DNA of 64,000 nt from Pseudophaeomoniella oleicola (GCA_003868215.1 QWDQ01000067.1:1-64000), one strand, 5' to 3'. Shown: positions 47,996 through 59,961, counted from the first letter of the stretch. Made by a program: numbers and translations. The notes: generated by a model from the sequence alone, not told the origin.

Positions 47996-50691
47996 CTATT
48001 GCTCCCCGGCCCCCAGGAACGTCCAATCTAGATTCTTCTCCCCTTTCTTGACTCCCCGAACTGTGATAATCTGTTCATCGCCGGGCACAACATCGATCGC
48101 ACTGTCACTCAGATGACAGCCTTGCCTCTCTTCAAATACCAAGCACTTGACCGGCTTCTTCACCGTGACGTGCATCTTATCACCCTTAACGCTGACTTTG
48201 ACACCTCTATCACTGAAGTCCAAATACTTAAGAGGCTGAGGCCAATCCGTATCCCTAGCGACTAATGTCCCCTCAATCCAGATTCTTGCCGCTAGCACAT
48301 ATGGTTCTTCGACGAAGTTATGGATCGTGCCTTTCAACAGATCTGTTGTACCATTCGGAGCAACCTCCAGGCCCTTCTTCTCGATCTTTTCCTTGACTTC
48401 TTGTCCTGTGGCGACGCTGATGAATTTCACCTCGATATCGGCTTTGACGGCCTCCAGCTTACTGCTAACGATCCAGCATTCCCAGTCCGTCTTCTCGGGC
48501 TGTCGAGCGTGGGTCACGGACCAATCGTGATGCGTGCGTCGGACACCAATGGCAATGGGCGCGAGGACTCGTGCCATGGCATAATATGCCGGTTTGCGTC
48601 GTAAGTAGTAGTCACAGATGGCCCACGACGTGACGGGCCAGCAGTCGTTGAGTTGCCAGACAAGCGCACCACCGCAGTGACGGCTATCACCCCACTGCTT
48701 CCTCCAGCCACGGTAACCGAACATCAGAGCCTCGGCTTGGATGAGCTGCGTAAGATGGATGTAGGCTTTCAGGTCGGTTGCAGTACGTACGTTCTCGACG
48801 AGATAGGTTGCGATCCGACGTTCATGGCCATCGGCTTTGTTATGGAAGTCGATCACATGGGACTGCGGATAGAGATCTTTTGGGTCCGTGACGAAGGACT
48901 CAATCGTTGCAAGATGAGGGAAAGCCTCCATACCGAACTCGGAATTAAAACGACCACCGAGCGTGTCGAAGATTTGGTACTTTTCTTGAGTGCCATGCCA
49001 GACATTCCATTGGTGCATGTCGCCAACAGTTGGGTCAGACGAGATTTTACCGTCGCCCCAGGGAGAGCCGGGATGGTATGGGATGGCCGGAGCTTCGGCG
49101 GAGACGACATCTGGAAGCAGCTTCTCGTAGATATAGCGGGCTGGGAAATCCGATTTGAGCCAATTCTTGATATTCTTGTCAGCGTAGTCGTAGTGCAAAC
49201 CGGTGCTTTCTTGGACTTGGTAATCCTCGTTGTTGCCGGCGAAGATGGCTAAGCAAGGGTGATGTCGAATCCGCCGGACGTTCGCGACGGCTTCGGCTGC
49301 GATGGAATCTAGGATAGGATCGAAGACAGGGTAGTTGCCGCAACCGAACATGAAGTCCTGCCAGACAAGAATCCCCAGTTCATCGCAAGCATCATAAAAC
49401 GCGTCGTCTTCATAGATGCCGCCTCCCCAGACTCTGTGCTCAACATCAGCATGACAGGGCTCCCGAAGTAGCAGGAGTGAGTGAGAGTGTGTGTATTTAT
49501 GGAATCCGCTCCGTTTAGCTTACCGGATCATCTTTTGATTCGCTGGCACCATCAACTCGATCCATGCTCGATATCTCTCCGGGGTCACGTTGGTGAGAAA
49601 GCTGTCGGTCGGGATCCAGCAGGAACCGCCGCAGAAGATGTCGACGCCGTTGATGCGGAAGAAGAAAGATTTGCCATGCTTGTCCAGTTGTTGGACGAGT
49701 TCGACCGTCCTGATACCGACTCTGCGTTGGGAGACGTCGAGCTCCTTGTCGTCGGATACGAGGCTCGCTTTGATCTCGTACAGATCTTGCGAACCGTAGC
49801 CGGTGGGGAACCACAAGGAAGGGTTGTCGATCGTGAGAGTGGTCTCTGAAGTTGACGTCTTGAGGAGGACTGGCGCTGATGCGTATGAGATATCGTGTCC
49901 ACCTAAGCTTATACTCACATTGACACGGAGGTCTTTGACAGCTCCGTCGACAGTGCTCGACACTTTGATGGTGGCCATCTTGTGATCCTTGCTGATTTCG
50001 ACATCCGTTCGTAGGTCTGAAATCCTAGCATGATAGACTTCCAGTCTCACTGGTCTCCAAATCCCAGCACACATCAAGATCGGACCCCAATCCCAACCCC
50101 AGTGATACTGTGCCTTTCGAACCGCCAGGCGAGCCATGTCACCATTGAACCCTACCCACGTGTGTTCGGGGTGCTTTGCTTTGATCTCCCTCGCCTTCAG
50201 CAGCGCCGAGTCAAAATCGATCGACAACACATGCTCCTCGTCGTCCTGAAGTTGCTTGGTCACGTCCACCCGCTGGGGTAGAAACATGTTGTCGCTTTTG
50301 TGTATGCTGACCCCGTCCAGCTTGATGTCTGTAAACGTATCCAGTCCGTCGAACGCGAGCACGATCCTCGCATCATCCTCGGCTTTCAGGGGCCGGATGA
50401 TCGTAGTCTTGTAGGTCCATCCCTTCTCGCCCACCCATTCAGCCTTGATCTCGTTGAAACCGATGAACGGATCTTCCAGTCTGTGTGTAACACATGTCAG
50501 CTGGTCATTAAAAGGAAGGATATGCTGTATTCCCACATTACGGAGGGCCCTTACTTTTTGTTGTCGATGAGGTCCTGATGTACCACTGAAGGGATCTTGG
50601 CAACTGGCATCCAAGCATCCTCGCTTTCGTCGTCGGTCTGCTTAAATGACCAGCCGCTGTCCAGCGTCTCCGAGTACCGAGGTTTCGCCAT
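47996..50691 (-). CDS. mndB: Beta-mannosidase B (GH2), cytosolic
   Basis: Three exons (50691-50555, 50480-49524, 49433-47996) give 843 aa; introns of 74 and 90 nt. There is no signal peptide, as in the intracellular B-type enzymes. Domains are a GH2 sugar-binding domain (from about residue 5), an immunoglobulin-like domain, then the TIM barrel with the acid/base glutamate in GNNED (E434) and the nucleophile in FNSEFGMEAFPH (E530). KAQYHWGWDWGP and VWQLNDCWP also match the family. It releases terminal beta-linked mannose from manno-oligosaccharides and N-glycan remnants. Two earlier in-frame ATGs (50706 and 50730) exist; 50691 was preferred for its strong ACCATGG context, but the first ATG cannot be excluded. 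Confidence 0.93.
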
Positions 50692-51463
50692 GGTTTGCTC
50701 AATCATTGGCGTAGAGGCGGTCTGGCCCATGATGCCCCCAGCAACAGTCGAGGGGTTTTGTATCTTCTATTTACTTACTACCCCACTTTACTTGTGTCTG
50801 ATAGCCGATGCCCGGTAATTTGTTTGGAGGAGGGCAGGATCTGAACCTATACATAACCCAAACAAGCGAACAATATATACAAGGATTCTAGAGGTCGAGC
50901 TGAGTGAGGTGTGGCTGGGTTGCTCGTTTTAAAAGGAGAGTTCTCTACCTTATCAGTTCCAGCAAGACTTGGATGGATCCCAATTGTCGCTTGTGATCGG
51001 AGTATTTGTTCTAGTTTCTGTAAACACTCCGGTTCCGAGAGCCGGAATTCCCGAATAGACCTACAAACTCGAGACGTCAAGGACAGCGAAAAGTAAATTT
51101 TTTGGCACAGCAGATTGGGAATATAAGTGATCACGATCGTGACTTTGTATGGCGTTCTTGCCCACGTATATGCCTCAACGGCCTACCTCCTATGACAGTC
51201 CCGGATAGGTAGATTACACATCCTAGGTTCCAACGCTTCGAAATCTGTCATTGCCTTTAAGCATTGTCTCTTTTGGGAGGTGGCTAATCATCTATATTTG
51301 TACATTTAGCAAAACAACACAGGTGGGCACTAATGGGCCCATGTTGCAATGTACATCCAGAACATTCACGATAGCGAGAGGACCTGCCCCGAATAGCCTA
51401 ACATGAAGAAACCCCGAAACCCCTGCGCCGTTCATGAATCCTGAGCGGCTTCTTTCAATGGTA
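50692..51463. other. Intergenic region
   Basis: 772 bp: promoter of the beta-mannosidase gene and 3' region of MCM10. No gene seen. Confidence 0.55.
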
Positions 51464-53890
51464 TCATACAATATCCAAATCGTCGTCATCGTCGGCATTA
51501 ATATCATGATCGGTACCAGCTGGTCCAGGAAGAGACTCTCGTCCAGCTTCTCTGATACCCTTTTCCGTGATAAATCGTGTAACTTTTCTGCTCTTGATAC
51601 CGCGGCCTTGGGATGCAGTATCGACCAACGTAGCTTTTCTCTTTACTGGGCTTAGTCTTACGTCGTCGGCTGATCTCTTACCATTGACGTTGAGGGATGG
51701 TGTTTCATCTTTGGAAGATGAGGACAGGATATGTGATAGAGCCTCAGAAGCGTTAGAAGGCTTGGTCGCACTGCACGATAGTCCCGAAGATCCGTCAAGT
51801 CTCGAAGGCGTCGAAGTGCCGCTAGAAGTAGTTGTGCTATGTTGTCCGGACCGTTTTCTGAGATACTCGCCCCCAGCGGCGATCCTACCTCGACCAACGT
51901 CGCTTTCTCCGAGTCTCTTTGCAATTTCGCGTTCTTTAGCTTCTCTCGCGAGACGTTTGCGAAGTCGTTCAGTTTTTGATATGCCATCGCGTGTGAATGT
52001 GCCCTCTGCAAGAAAGGGATCATCATTCATCGCAGAATGAGGACGATTGTGCGAGGGGCCCTTATTCAAAGCCGGTGCGTTCGATTTGACTGCATAGAAC
52101 ATCGAATCGCTCTCGAAGTTATATCTTGCACCATCTCGGGGTAGAAGGCCCTTGCCTTTGGCCCCTCGCTCACCATCCTGACCTCCTTGGGATTCAGATC
52201 TCTGAGGCTTATAGCTCGAGCCACCTCTGCCAAATCGATTGGATGAGAGAATACTAGATTCGCTGCTGTTGACTCCCATGCGACTGGCCTGCGTCTTCCT
52301 GATTTGAGTATCTAGATGCCAATCACAGAACTCGGTTTTGCGGCTATCAATCCACGACATACATTGGTTCCCATCTTTCTTGACCGCTTTACAAAATCCA
52401 AGGTCTCTTGCAGTACCGATTTCAAGAATGGTTTCGGTACCAGAATTCAGAGCTAGAGAGAATTGGCCAGTATCCTGCTTGCCACGTTTTGGTGGCATTA
52501 TGCCGGGATTGAGAATCGCAATTAGCGTCCCTGGCGACAGCCGATGATATCGTGGCACGGCAGTTGAGAAAAGATATAGATCAATTGTCCAAACGAGGTC
52601 TGTTAAGGTCAAGACCATGAATTTCCTTTCGTTATGGGATCCATCATCCCACTTCTTCTCCCAGTCGGTGGCACTTTGTATCTTTCCGTCATTCCTGTTT
52701 TGTTGGTTCATGGGAGAAGACTTAGATCCTATTACGCCAAACAACACGAAATCAGAAGTGACACTGGAGGGCAATTCATAATTGGGTGAAATGATGTTCC
52801 GTAGGAGCCAGGGTATTCGCACTGGCTCTGCGTTGTCAAGTGTGCGTTGAATGAATGAATGGGGAAGAATCCGGTTTGAAAGGTGAAGCTGTGAGTAAGG
52901 ATCGTAGACCGAAGGGTCCTTGCTACCTTTTTTCGTAGGTTGATCGTGACCAGAGCCGATACTGGATAAAGTATTTGTTGTATTGCTCCTTTTCAGGGCG
53001 CCTGACCGGTTTCCATGGTAAGCTGCCAAAACAGCTTCCCTGCCGTAGTCTGCAGCATCCTTCCTGGTTGGCGACCGCGAAGCAGCATGGGCTTTCGCCT
53101 CTTCCGCTGCACGATGAAAACTCTCCACTTCCTCTGCATTGACCTTGAAGCCAGTGCTCCTCTTACGAGAAAGCTCTTCATTCCGCACTTCACGTGCGGT
53201 CTCTTGAGCACGGCCTTCAGCTAGTCTCTCGCTGAAGCTCTTCACCCGTGGTATGGCAGATGTTGAGGAACCCTGCCCGGAGGGCGTCCTTTCAGAATCG
53301 TACTTCGTTGACCTCACCGTCAATCGGCTACCGCCTACTCGTCCACTCGAGGTTCGACCTAATGAAACATCCTTGCCAGTCCATCCCTTGTCTATTCCAA
53401 GCAACACACGACTCGGAGATCTAGGTTCGGCTGCAGGTGCTGATCGCTTCGTAGGTGACAATGGAACTTCCACCTTACCGTACGGGTCACCTTGATCGCC
53501 CTGATCGCGACTTAGAGGTCGAGCACTTGAAGCCCTACTAAGAACAGATGCGGAACGTCCAGGAACACTCGCAGTATCTATGCTAGGCGTCAGGTCTCGC
53601 GCTTTGGTTTGTTGGAGTCTCTTAAGCTTCAGCTTTGCTTCGATGGCGGCAAGTTGAAGTTGCAAAGTCTCTTCGTCATCGTCATCTTCAGCTAGTAGTT
53701 TTTGAGATGGTAGATGTAGATTAGGTGTCGTCGCAGATCTCTTCAAAGGCGATAGAGAAGTGTTTCTGCTCTCTTGCATTTGCTGAAATTTCCTTCGCCC
53801 GCTCGGTGAACTAAGCAGCGCCGCACGAGGGGATTTTGGAGGCCATGCCTCGTCCACTGGATTACCTCGATCAGTCCTATGGTCTAGCAT
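51464..53890 (-). CDS. mcm10: DNA replication factor Mcm10
   Basis: A single exon of 808 aa. It has an N-terminal coiled-coil-like segment (about 72-96, ETLQLQLAAIEAKLKLKRLQQ) and a long basic Ser-rich linker. The conserved core begins near residue 325 (YDPYSQLHLSNRILP) with an OB-fold (FVLFGVIGSKSSP, KFMVLTLTDLVWTIDLYLF, GTLIAILNPGIMPPK). The Mcm10 zinc motif follows: C500, C510, C522, H525 (C-x9-C-x11-C-x2-H). A basic, low-complexity C-terminus with nuclear-signal-like patches ends in an acidic tail. Mcm10 activates the CMG helicase and connects it to polymerase alpha at origins. The gene is head to head with the RNase H2 subunit B gene. Confidence 0.95.
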   Translation of the reverse strand: MLDHRTDRGNPVDEAWPPKSPRAALLSSPSGRRKFQQMQESRNTSLSPLKRSATTPNLHLPSQKLLAEDDDDEETLQLQLAAIEAKLKLKRLQQTKARDLTPSIDTASVPGRSASVLSRASSARPLSRDQGDQGDPYGKVEVPLSPTKRSAPAAEPRSPSRVLLGIDKGWTGKDVSLGRTSSGRVGGSRLTVRSTKYDSERTPSGQGSSTSAIPRVKSFSERLAEGRAQETAREVRNEELSRKRSTGFKVNAEEVESFHRAAEEAKAHAASRSPTRKDAADYGREAVLAAYHGNRSGALKRSNTTNTLSSIGSGHDQPTKKGSKDPSVYDPYSQLHLSNRILPHSFIQRTLDNAEPVRIPWLLRNIISPNYELPSSVTSDFVLFGVIGSKSSPMNQQNRNDGKIQSATDWEKKWDDGSHNERKFMVLTLTDLVWTIDLYLFSTAVPRYHRLSPGTLIAILNPGIMPPKRGKQDTGQFSLALNSGTETILEIGTARDLGFCKAVKKDGNQCMSWIDSRKTEFCDWHLDTQIRKTQASRMGVNSSESSILSSNRFGRGGSSYKPQRSESQGGQDGERGAKGKGLLPRDGARYNFESDSMFYAVKSNAPALNKGPSHNRPHSAMNDDPFLAEGTFTRDGISKTERLRKRLAREAKEREIAKRLGESDVGRGRIAAGGEYLRKRSGQHSTTTSSGTSTPSRLDGSSGLSCSATKPSNASEALSHILSSSSKDETPSLNVNGKRSADDVRLSPVKRKATLVDTASQGRGIKSRKVTRFITEKGIREAGRESLPGPAGTDHDINADDDDDLDIV

Positions 53891-54358
53891 TGAAGAATGA
53901 ATAACTTACTAGTGACGATGAAATATGTTGCCTACATCCAATGGAGTGATCTGTCGGTATTGCTTCTTTGCGGACGTTGCGATCGATGGCCCGTGTTTTG
54001 TTTATGCGCAGGGATCAGGGATTATTGCTTAGCCAGAGTCACTGAACATTATTGAGTGCTCCTTCGTAACTCTCTCTTCCATATAGGGAATCTGTTGTCA
54101 CTTGCCTGTCCTTCCTGCGACCAGCTTCTTTCTCTTCTCTCTCTCTCTTTCTCTCTCTGAACCTAATCGGGTACCTGGCAAATTCCGAAACTGTGCGATA
54201 GTCCCTCGATCTCTATTGGCTCTTATCAATCGACGCGTGACGCGCCACTTTCGCGTTCAATTCGCGATCCCTTGAGTAATTGAAGTTCGAATCTACATCT
54301 ACAACTTGATCTTGTATGAACGATCCTAAGGGGCTAATTGCTGAAGGATCACATCACG
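53891..54358. promoter_or_regulatory. Divergent promoter, MCM10 / RNase H2B, with MCB/E2F-like sites
   Basis: 468 bp between the start codons. A cluster lies at 54232-54266: a perfect MluI cell-cycle box ACGCGT (54233-54238), GACGCGCC just after it, TTTCGCG (54249-54255) and ATTCGCG (54260-54266). These match the recognition sites of MBF/SBF-type (Swi4/Mbp1-Swi6) G1/S factors. Expression of both genes at G1/S is inferred from this. Pyrimidine-rich DNA lies near 54127-54160. Confidence 0.6.
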
Positions 54359-55678
54359 ATGCCTCGCCAAACTAGGTCCTCAGCTGCAGATAGTCCCGTG
54401 AAATCTACATCGCATTCTACCGCTACTTCAGTCAAGCATGCTACTCCTATAACGTTCATATTGCCCAAATGCGCAACCTCAGAAGCCCGATTCCTCCTAC
54501 TCAAGGATCCCGCTACTACACATGAGAGGCGCTATTTTTTTGATCCCACCTCAGGCTTATATGAGTTTACGAAGGTTGGTGTATCATCTATCGATCCTCG
54601 AAGCACCCTCTTTGCGCCTGCAGAAACTAGTACAGAATTGCCAGCTTCAGCTCACGGCGACCAGCCTTCCGCCGATGATATCGCTTCCGGTTACACATGT
54701 AGCAAGGCAGATATCCTTGTTGCGACTCCTGTCGACGTTGCTTTCCACCTTCTTCCAGTTCTCAACGAGGCTTTGGCAAAGTCAAGGAGGAACACCGGGA
54801 AAGGATTATTTTTGGCTCTGGACGATCTCTTTGAGACCACAGAAGGATTGAGCAGACACCTCAAATACATAGTCAACAATGAGGCGTATAAGCCTACCCT
54901 AGAGAAGTCTCTTGAGGCTATTTGCGATGCGGTTGATGCTGGTGATGAGAAAATGTTCAGGTTGAACGAGGACAAGGTGTTGCAGATGATATTGAGAAAG
55001 GCACGGGGTTTGGCTAAGCATGGTTTGCCGGCCAGTATGGAAGAGAGATTCGTGAGCAAGGCACTAGAAAAGCCATTGTTAAGTATAAAAAGAGAAGACT
55101 CGAATATTACCGCTGTCACAGGTGTTTCGGATACAGTTACCGAGGGTGCAGAGAGTTCCGAAAATGCCGAATCTCAGAGTACCTCTATGACATCTACTTC
55201 ATCATCTGCGGCCATATCAGAAGCATCCTCAGTCACGACTGTCGACGCTATCATCGAAGATCCAACCCCCGCTGGTGTCCGAGATCTCCTGTGTCTGAGA
55301 ACTGCCATTTCCTTCATCACTGCATCATATATCAATCCGTCGATCTCGTCAATGGTTGACCAAAAGTTCTCTGTAAAGGACTCGCCTGTTGACTTTACTC
55401 CGCTGAATGAACACCTGCAGTATCTCTCTAATCTCCGTGCAGAAGCCGCTGCTGCGCGATCCTTTGGAGACTTCAGCAGGAAAAGGGTACATATGGAGGA
55501 TGAGGATGCTGCGGAGGTTAGAGCTGAAAAGAAGAGGAAAATGGAAGAGGAAGAAAAGAGAAAGAAAGCAGGCATATCACGAGGTGTCAGAGACTTACAA
55601 AAGGTGAATGTTTCAGGAATGAAGAAAATGAGCGACTTTTTTGCGAAGAAGCCTACCCCTGCGAAGGCGACAACATGA
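54359..55678 (+). CDS. rnh202: Ribonuclease H2 subunit B (Rnh202-like)
   Basis: A single exon of 439 aa. The N-terminal part is the triple-barrel-like domain (TFILPKCATSEARFLLLKDP, RRYFFDPTSGLYEFTKV), followed by YTCSKADILVATPVDVAFHLLPVLN and helices typical of the RNase H2 B wHTH region. The second half is Ser/Thr-rich. A helix DLLCLRTAISFITASYI and a long basic helix (AEVRAEKKRKMEEEEKRKK) follow, ending in a PCNA-interaction-like MSDFF (residues 424-428; the leading Gln of a classic PIP box is replaced by Met). It is a non-catalytic subunit of the trimer that removes ribonucleotides from DNA. The start is the ATG of MPRQTRSS; the frame is open further upstream but without ATG. Confidence 0.9.
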   Translation: MPRQTRSSAADSPVKSTSHSTATSVKHATPITFILPKCATSEARFLLLKDPATTHERRYFFDPTSGLYEFTKVGVSSIDPRSTLFAPAETSTELPASAHGDQPSADDIASGYTCSKADILVATPVDVAFHLLPVLNEALAKSRRNTGKGLFLALDDLFETTEGLSRHLKYIVNNEAYKPTLEKSLEAICDAVDAGDEKMFRLNEDKVLQMILRKARGLAKHGLPASMEERFVSKALEKPLLSIKREDSNITAVTGVSDTVTEGAESSENAESQSTSMTSTSSSAAISEASSVTTVDAIIEDPTPAGVRDLLCLRTAISFITASYINPSISSMVDQKFSVKDSPVDFTPLNEHLQYLSNLRAEAAAARSFGDFSRKRVHMEDEDAAEVRAEKKRKMEEEEKRKKAGISRGVRDLQKVNVSGMKKMSDFFAKKPTPAKATT

Positions 55679-56605
55679 AAGGGACGACGTGGTGATATCG
55701 ACTTTTGGCTGTTCGCAATGCAGACGCATGCTCCAGCATCATGCAGAGACGTCCATCATATTGAGGACTTGGTGGATCGAAGTCAGTGACAGCACTTAAG
55801 CGGTTGCACAGGAAGCTACTTCCGACCACTTCCTCCTGCGGGAAGATTCACTCCGCCTTGTTCACATAACCCGTCAATGGCTAAGCTCTGCTTGTTCAGG
55901 TAGCATCATCCTACCAACGTATAAGCAGGCTCGAAACAGATCAAGCTGATCCAAGCCGAAGTGAGCAAACAGACTGTTGAGGCACTCCTCTCCTCCCAGA
56001 ACCGACGCATGCTAGAAAGCATAGCCCACGAAAGGTGTATGCAACCCACCACATACGATGAAGGTCATATATTTCCGCTCCGCAGACTCTTGACACGCAC
56101 CTACTTACCTCCCCTTTTTGCCTCTGCTGCCTGTTATGACGCACAATAGTCATCTGCACGTGCGAGGAAAATCACATTCAGGATTCTTCTTAGCGTCATG
56201 GGCTCGGGCCTGTAGACGTTCTTGGATTGAACATACTGCACTCCCGACCTCCATGTGTCTCTTCTCTCCGGTGGAGTTCCATGTATGTACCTACCTAGAT
56301 AGCCAGAAAAGCCAATCATTGTACAACACTGCAAATCAATTTATACACTTCAGTAAATCCGTGCCTTTTTTGTTAGGTGTTTACCCAACATCATCATATA
56401 GGATCTCAGATTACGCATAGGCGTTCGACGCTTAGATGCGAGTCAAAACCGTGCTAATTATGTGTGATTGAATCCAATTCGTATGGATTTTGAAGCTAAG
56501 CTAAGCAGAGCCCAGAGTAAGAATCATATTATCATCTAAGGACTCGTCATTGCTCATTGTGTCATGTCATGCTGTCTGAACCCCGAAAGAAAAATCCAAA
56601 CTAAA

Positions 56606-56636
<31 letters not shown>

Positions 56637-57230
56637 TGAAACGCAGCAATCAGAGCAGAGGCATGACAGGCAGATGTGTGATGGCAACAAGAAGAAAGAA
56701 AGGAAAGTTCTGGGAAAAAAAAAAGGAATTCGAGCACATTGGTCGTTGGATCACTTTTCCATATCCTTTTTTTCCCGTGCGCCGCTGTGATGACTAAATC
56801 GATACATGCAAGGTAGAAAGAAGTCCGATGGATTCGTTCATTCGTGTCGTAGCATCATAGAAGGAAAACGGCAAGCCCGAAATATAAGGTGGATGAGAGT
56901 TTTGAAACCCTTTCGCAAGATGGAATGAACGCCTTGCTGGATATAAATAATAATATGCCTCTGCTGGTGAAGAGGTTTCGCTATACGCCTTTTTAATGTC
57001 TCTCCTGGGATGCTGATAACGAGATGCTCCGTGATGTTGATAACGTAGGGGAAAGACCTGGTGGCGTGTGTTCAGGTGCTGGTGTGATTAGAGAAGAAAA
57101 TCCTCAATGTCGAGGTAAGAAAGACGAAATCTTGACGGGTGCGCTGGCTTGACGAACGAGAAAGAAATTCAACTGCTCGAGTTTTGTAGTAGTTCGTCAA
57201 CTTCGACATCTGGTGATGCCGTTGTACCGT
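55679..57230. other. Convergent intergenic region
   Basis: 1.55 kb between the 3' ends of the RNase H2B gene and the PD-(D/E)XK gene. It contains a TGCC microsatellite (56607-56634). No gene recognised; open frames are short and overlap on both strands. Confidence 0.6.
56607..56634. repeat. (TGCC)n microsatellite
   Basis: Seven TGCC units, noncoding. Confidence 0.9.
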
Positions 57231-58622
57231 CTACTTTTGCCCTGACGATCTGTCCGCAACGGGCTCAGACACCGTAAATCCATACAGGTCTTTCAAAAAC
57301 GGCCAGTATTCCTCGGTGAGCCAAGTCTGAGCTTCGTCAAGTACTTTGAGGAGGCAAAATATGTCGAGAATCGTCGCTGTACCTCCAGCAGAGTAGGGAC
57401 CAAGGACACGCTGTTACATGGGTCAAACAGAGATCTTCTAATGGAACCTTTTCAAGGGATATTAACAATGACTTACCACTGTTCCATTTTCTTCTCGATA
57501 GGATATGTGAATATTCCAAAAATGGCCGTAGACAATGATCCCTAAGATTGGGAGGGTTTTGGCGTACTCGTGGGTGCAATTTGAGTTTTGAGTCAGGCAT
57601 TGCATCTTCTCGCGCATCGCGGAGCTTGCGACGGTGAACTGGTATACACCTTCCTCGTAGTCACTTGACATCTGTTTGATTTCAACTAACCCCAGAATAA
57701 GGTTGTCATCTGCTTGCCCATCGGTGAAAGCAGAAATATTGCCCCCTATGACGCGTGCTTTGAGGGCGGCAATAAGAGGAGCCGTTGTTTCATCGCAGAG
57801 CAATGCAATGTGTTTGTCGACTTTGACGGAACCAATTGACTTGCTGTTCAAAAGGGGCAAAAGGCTGCTGTGGACGGTCTTGCTTTCTGCTGGTACAATT
57901 TTGAGATCTTCAAGACCAGTTTTCAAAATCTCCAAAATGACTTCGGATGACCACGTAGCTTCATCACCACAGTCCCTGTACGCTTCCCCGGCGGCCTTGT
58001 AGATCTTTATGACAAATTTGAAGTCCGCGTCTACTTGGCCGGCCCGATCGATAGCATGGTCAGGGATTGGTTCTAGACCTTGGGACAGTTTGTCGATTTT
58101 CTCGGCTATGTCAGCGGGAATGCATCCAGAAACTGCAAATGCTCCTGATAGCTTCTTGACTAGCCTGAGAATATGAGGTGGTAGCTTAGCTGTGACACTG
58201 TAAAGAGGTGCTGGTGCCATAATGCCGATCACGAAAGATGGCACAGTAATCTTCAATTGGCTCCTCTTTGCTTTATTCCGGGTGGGACTCTGCTCCCGAG
58301 TCTGTCCAGTCATTTCCGACGGCCCCGTGAGACTGGCACTCAATAACGAACTCTGCTCAGATAGGTCGACAGAGGGTGCAGGTACGTTGCCACCACGACC
58401 TGCTTTAGGAGTACGCTGCTCGTCGTTGATGGTACTCTTACGAGGCCTTTTGAGCGGAGATCTGGGCCGTCCACTCGCTTCCGAGGCCGCTGGAGTAGGA
58501 GCCATGGTTCTCTTTCGTTTGTTAGGTCGGATAGATGATTCTGAACAATCGGGACAATCGGGAATGGAATCCAACCAGCGCGAGACGCTCTTAATTCTCT
58601 CTGAGATGGGGGAAGAAGACAT
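57231..58622 (-). CDS. Fungal PD-(D/E)XK nuclease-like protein
   Basis: Two exons (58622-57477 and 57410-57231) give 441 aa; the 66-nt intron (GTAAGT..TAACAG) joins NGTV to RVLGPYSAGGT in frame. The N-terminus reads SERIKSVSRWLDSIPDC, then a basic Ser/Pro-rich linker with nuclear-signal-like KRKR. The C-terminal half holds the nuclease-like core: TWSSEVILEILKTG (about 223-236), KVDKHIAL with a candidate metal-binding Asp (D269), LILGLVEIKQ with the E-x-K pair (E314, K316), then TLPILGIIVYGHFWNIHI. Proteins with this layout are numerous and fast-evolving in filamentous fungi and are often found near mobile or variable regions. Activity is inferred from the D...ExK pattern only. The start is the ATG of MSSSPISE. 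Confidence 0.75.
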
Positions 58623-59961
58623 GATGAAAAGGAATCCGACGAGCAAGAGATAGGAGGAATGATAGAAATAAATATACGATGGTCTTGTTGTTTGTCGCAC
58701 AAAGACTGTGGTTTCGTACTACAAAAACATTTGGTGTTGTTGTGATGCAGGAGAGAGCGTGGCTGAGATGAGAGCGACTCGTTGGCTGTTGATATTGCCA
58801 AGGAGAATCCAAGACTGCGACGAGCGCCGTGTTTGTGCGACTTAGCAACGCGCACAAGGATCGTACGCAAATTGGGACGATTCTGTTGCGAAAACAATCA
58901 TTGTCCTACCTATGTAAGCAGGAGCTCATGTTTTGGTGTTCAATTGAAAAAGATATCTCAAATAATCTCGTAGAACAGTCTGCAGATCTGTGATACAGTA
59001 AACATCGGAGACCGTGCTCGACTTTCCAAGAGCCGATTGGCCGATCCAGAGCCGCATCAGTCCAGATTGGCTATTCAGCCCTTACTGTAAGTGATATTCC
59101 CTCTGAGTACCTATGTTCACTAATTACTGCAAAAGGGTGCAGTGCTCCTCTTGTAGAAGCAGCAGCTTATGGAGTCAGCAACACATGCGAAGTACGACAT
59201 GGTCAACGAACACGCTAACGTGATCTGATACTTCAAGAAAAGTCTCGAAATGGGAGGTGTTTGGCATTGAGAACGACAGAATCACAACTCTCGAGATGAT
59301 GCTCCGGAAATGGAAGAGCGTAGCTTCGATGCCCTGCCTAAACTGATCTTCGTCTGTACAGGTCTATCCACTGTCACGAAAACGGGCATCCTGAGCCGAA
59401 CTAAGTTGCCGCCGTCTCTTACGGTCTGCTTTATCCAATGGAGGAGTCGAAAATTGAAAGACGAAAGCCTTGGGAATGCACAGCAACAGCAGCACCTTGG
59501 AAATGGCCTCTCATTTCCATGAGTCTTCTCTGACTCTCGCGTCCTGTCGTGCGCATCTAGATAGGTAAAGGATCTATAGGAGTTCGTCGACGGTCTCTCA
59601 CTGCCCAGCTGTTGGTGGGAATCTGGCATTGGGAGTCGTGCTCTCGATTTGGTCAGTATGCAAGATATGGGGCTTCCACTACTCATCAAAGTCAGGCTCG
59701 TGATATCTACCTACGCCAATGTCTAGCGCTGCGTGGCCTAACGTTAGAAGAGGACTGCGAACTGTCGCTTTCGGTCAATTCCATTTCATTCTGTCTTTGG
59801 TGAACAGTTCTTTCATATTGTTCTAACCTTTTATATGTTGTACCTTTCTAAGCACTCTTTCAATTGTTTTCTGAGTCTTCTCACGCATATCAAGATCACG
59901 TTGTTTGGACATTCTTACTGCTCGGAAACTACAATCCCGGCTCCGAGCCTCTTATTTAGAT
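58623..59961. other. Divergent intergenic region
   Basis: 1.3 kb between the start codons of the PD-(D/E)XK gene and the GPI-protein gene. Open frames on both strands (for example around 59.3-59.7 kb) overlap and show no domain. Confidence 0.5.

Noticed and set aside
48653-49252. 199-aa plus-strand open frame inside the beta-mannosidase gene
   Set aside because: Antisense shadow of a strongly conserved coding exon.
59282-59689. 135-aa minus-strand open frame with a cysteine run
   Set aside because: The Cys run comes from a CAG/GCA-type repeat; no domain and an overlapping plus-strand frame.
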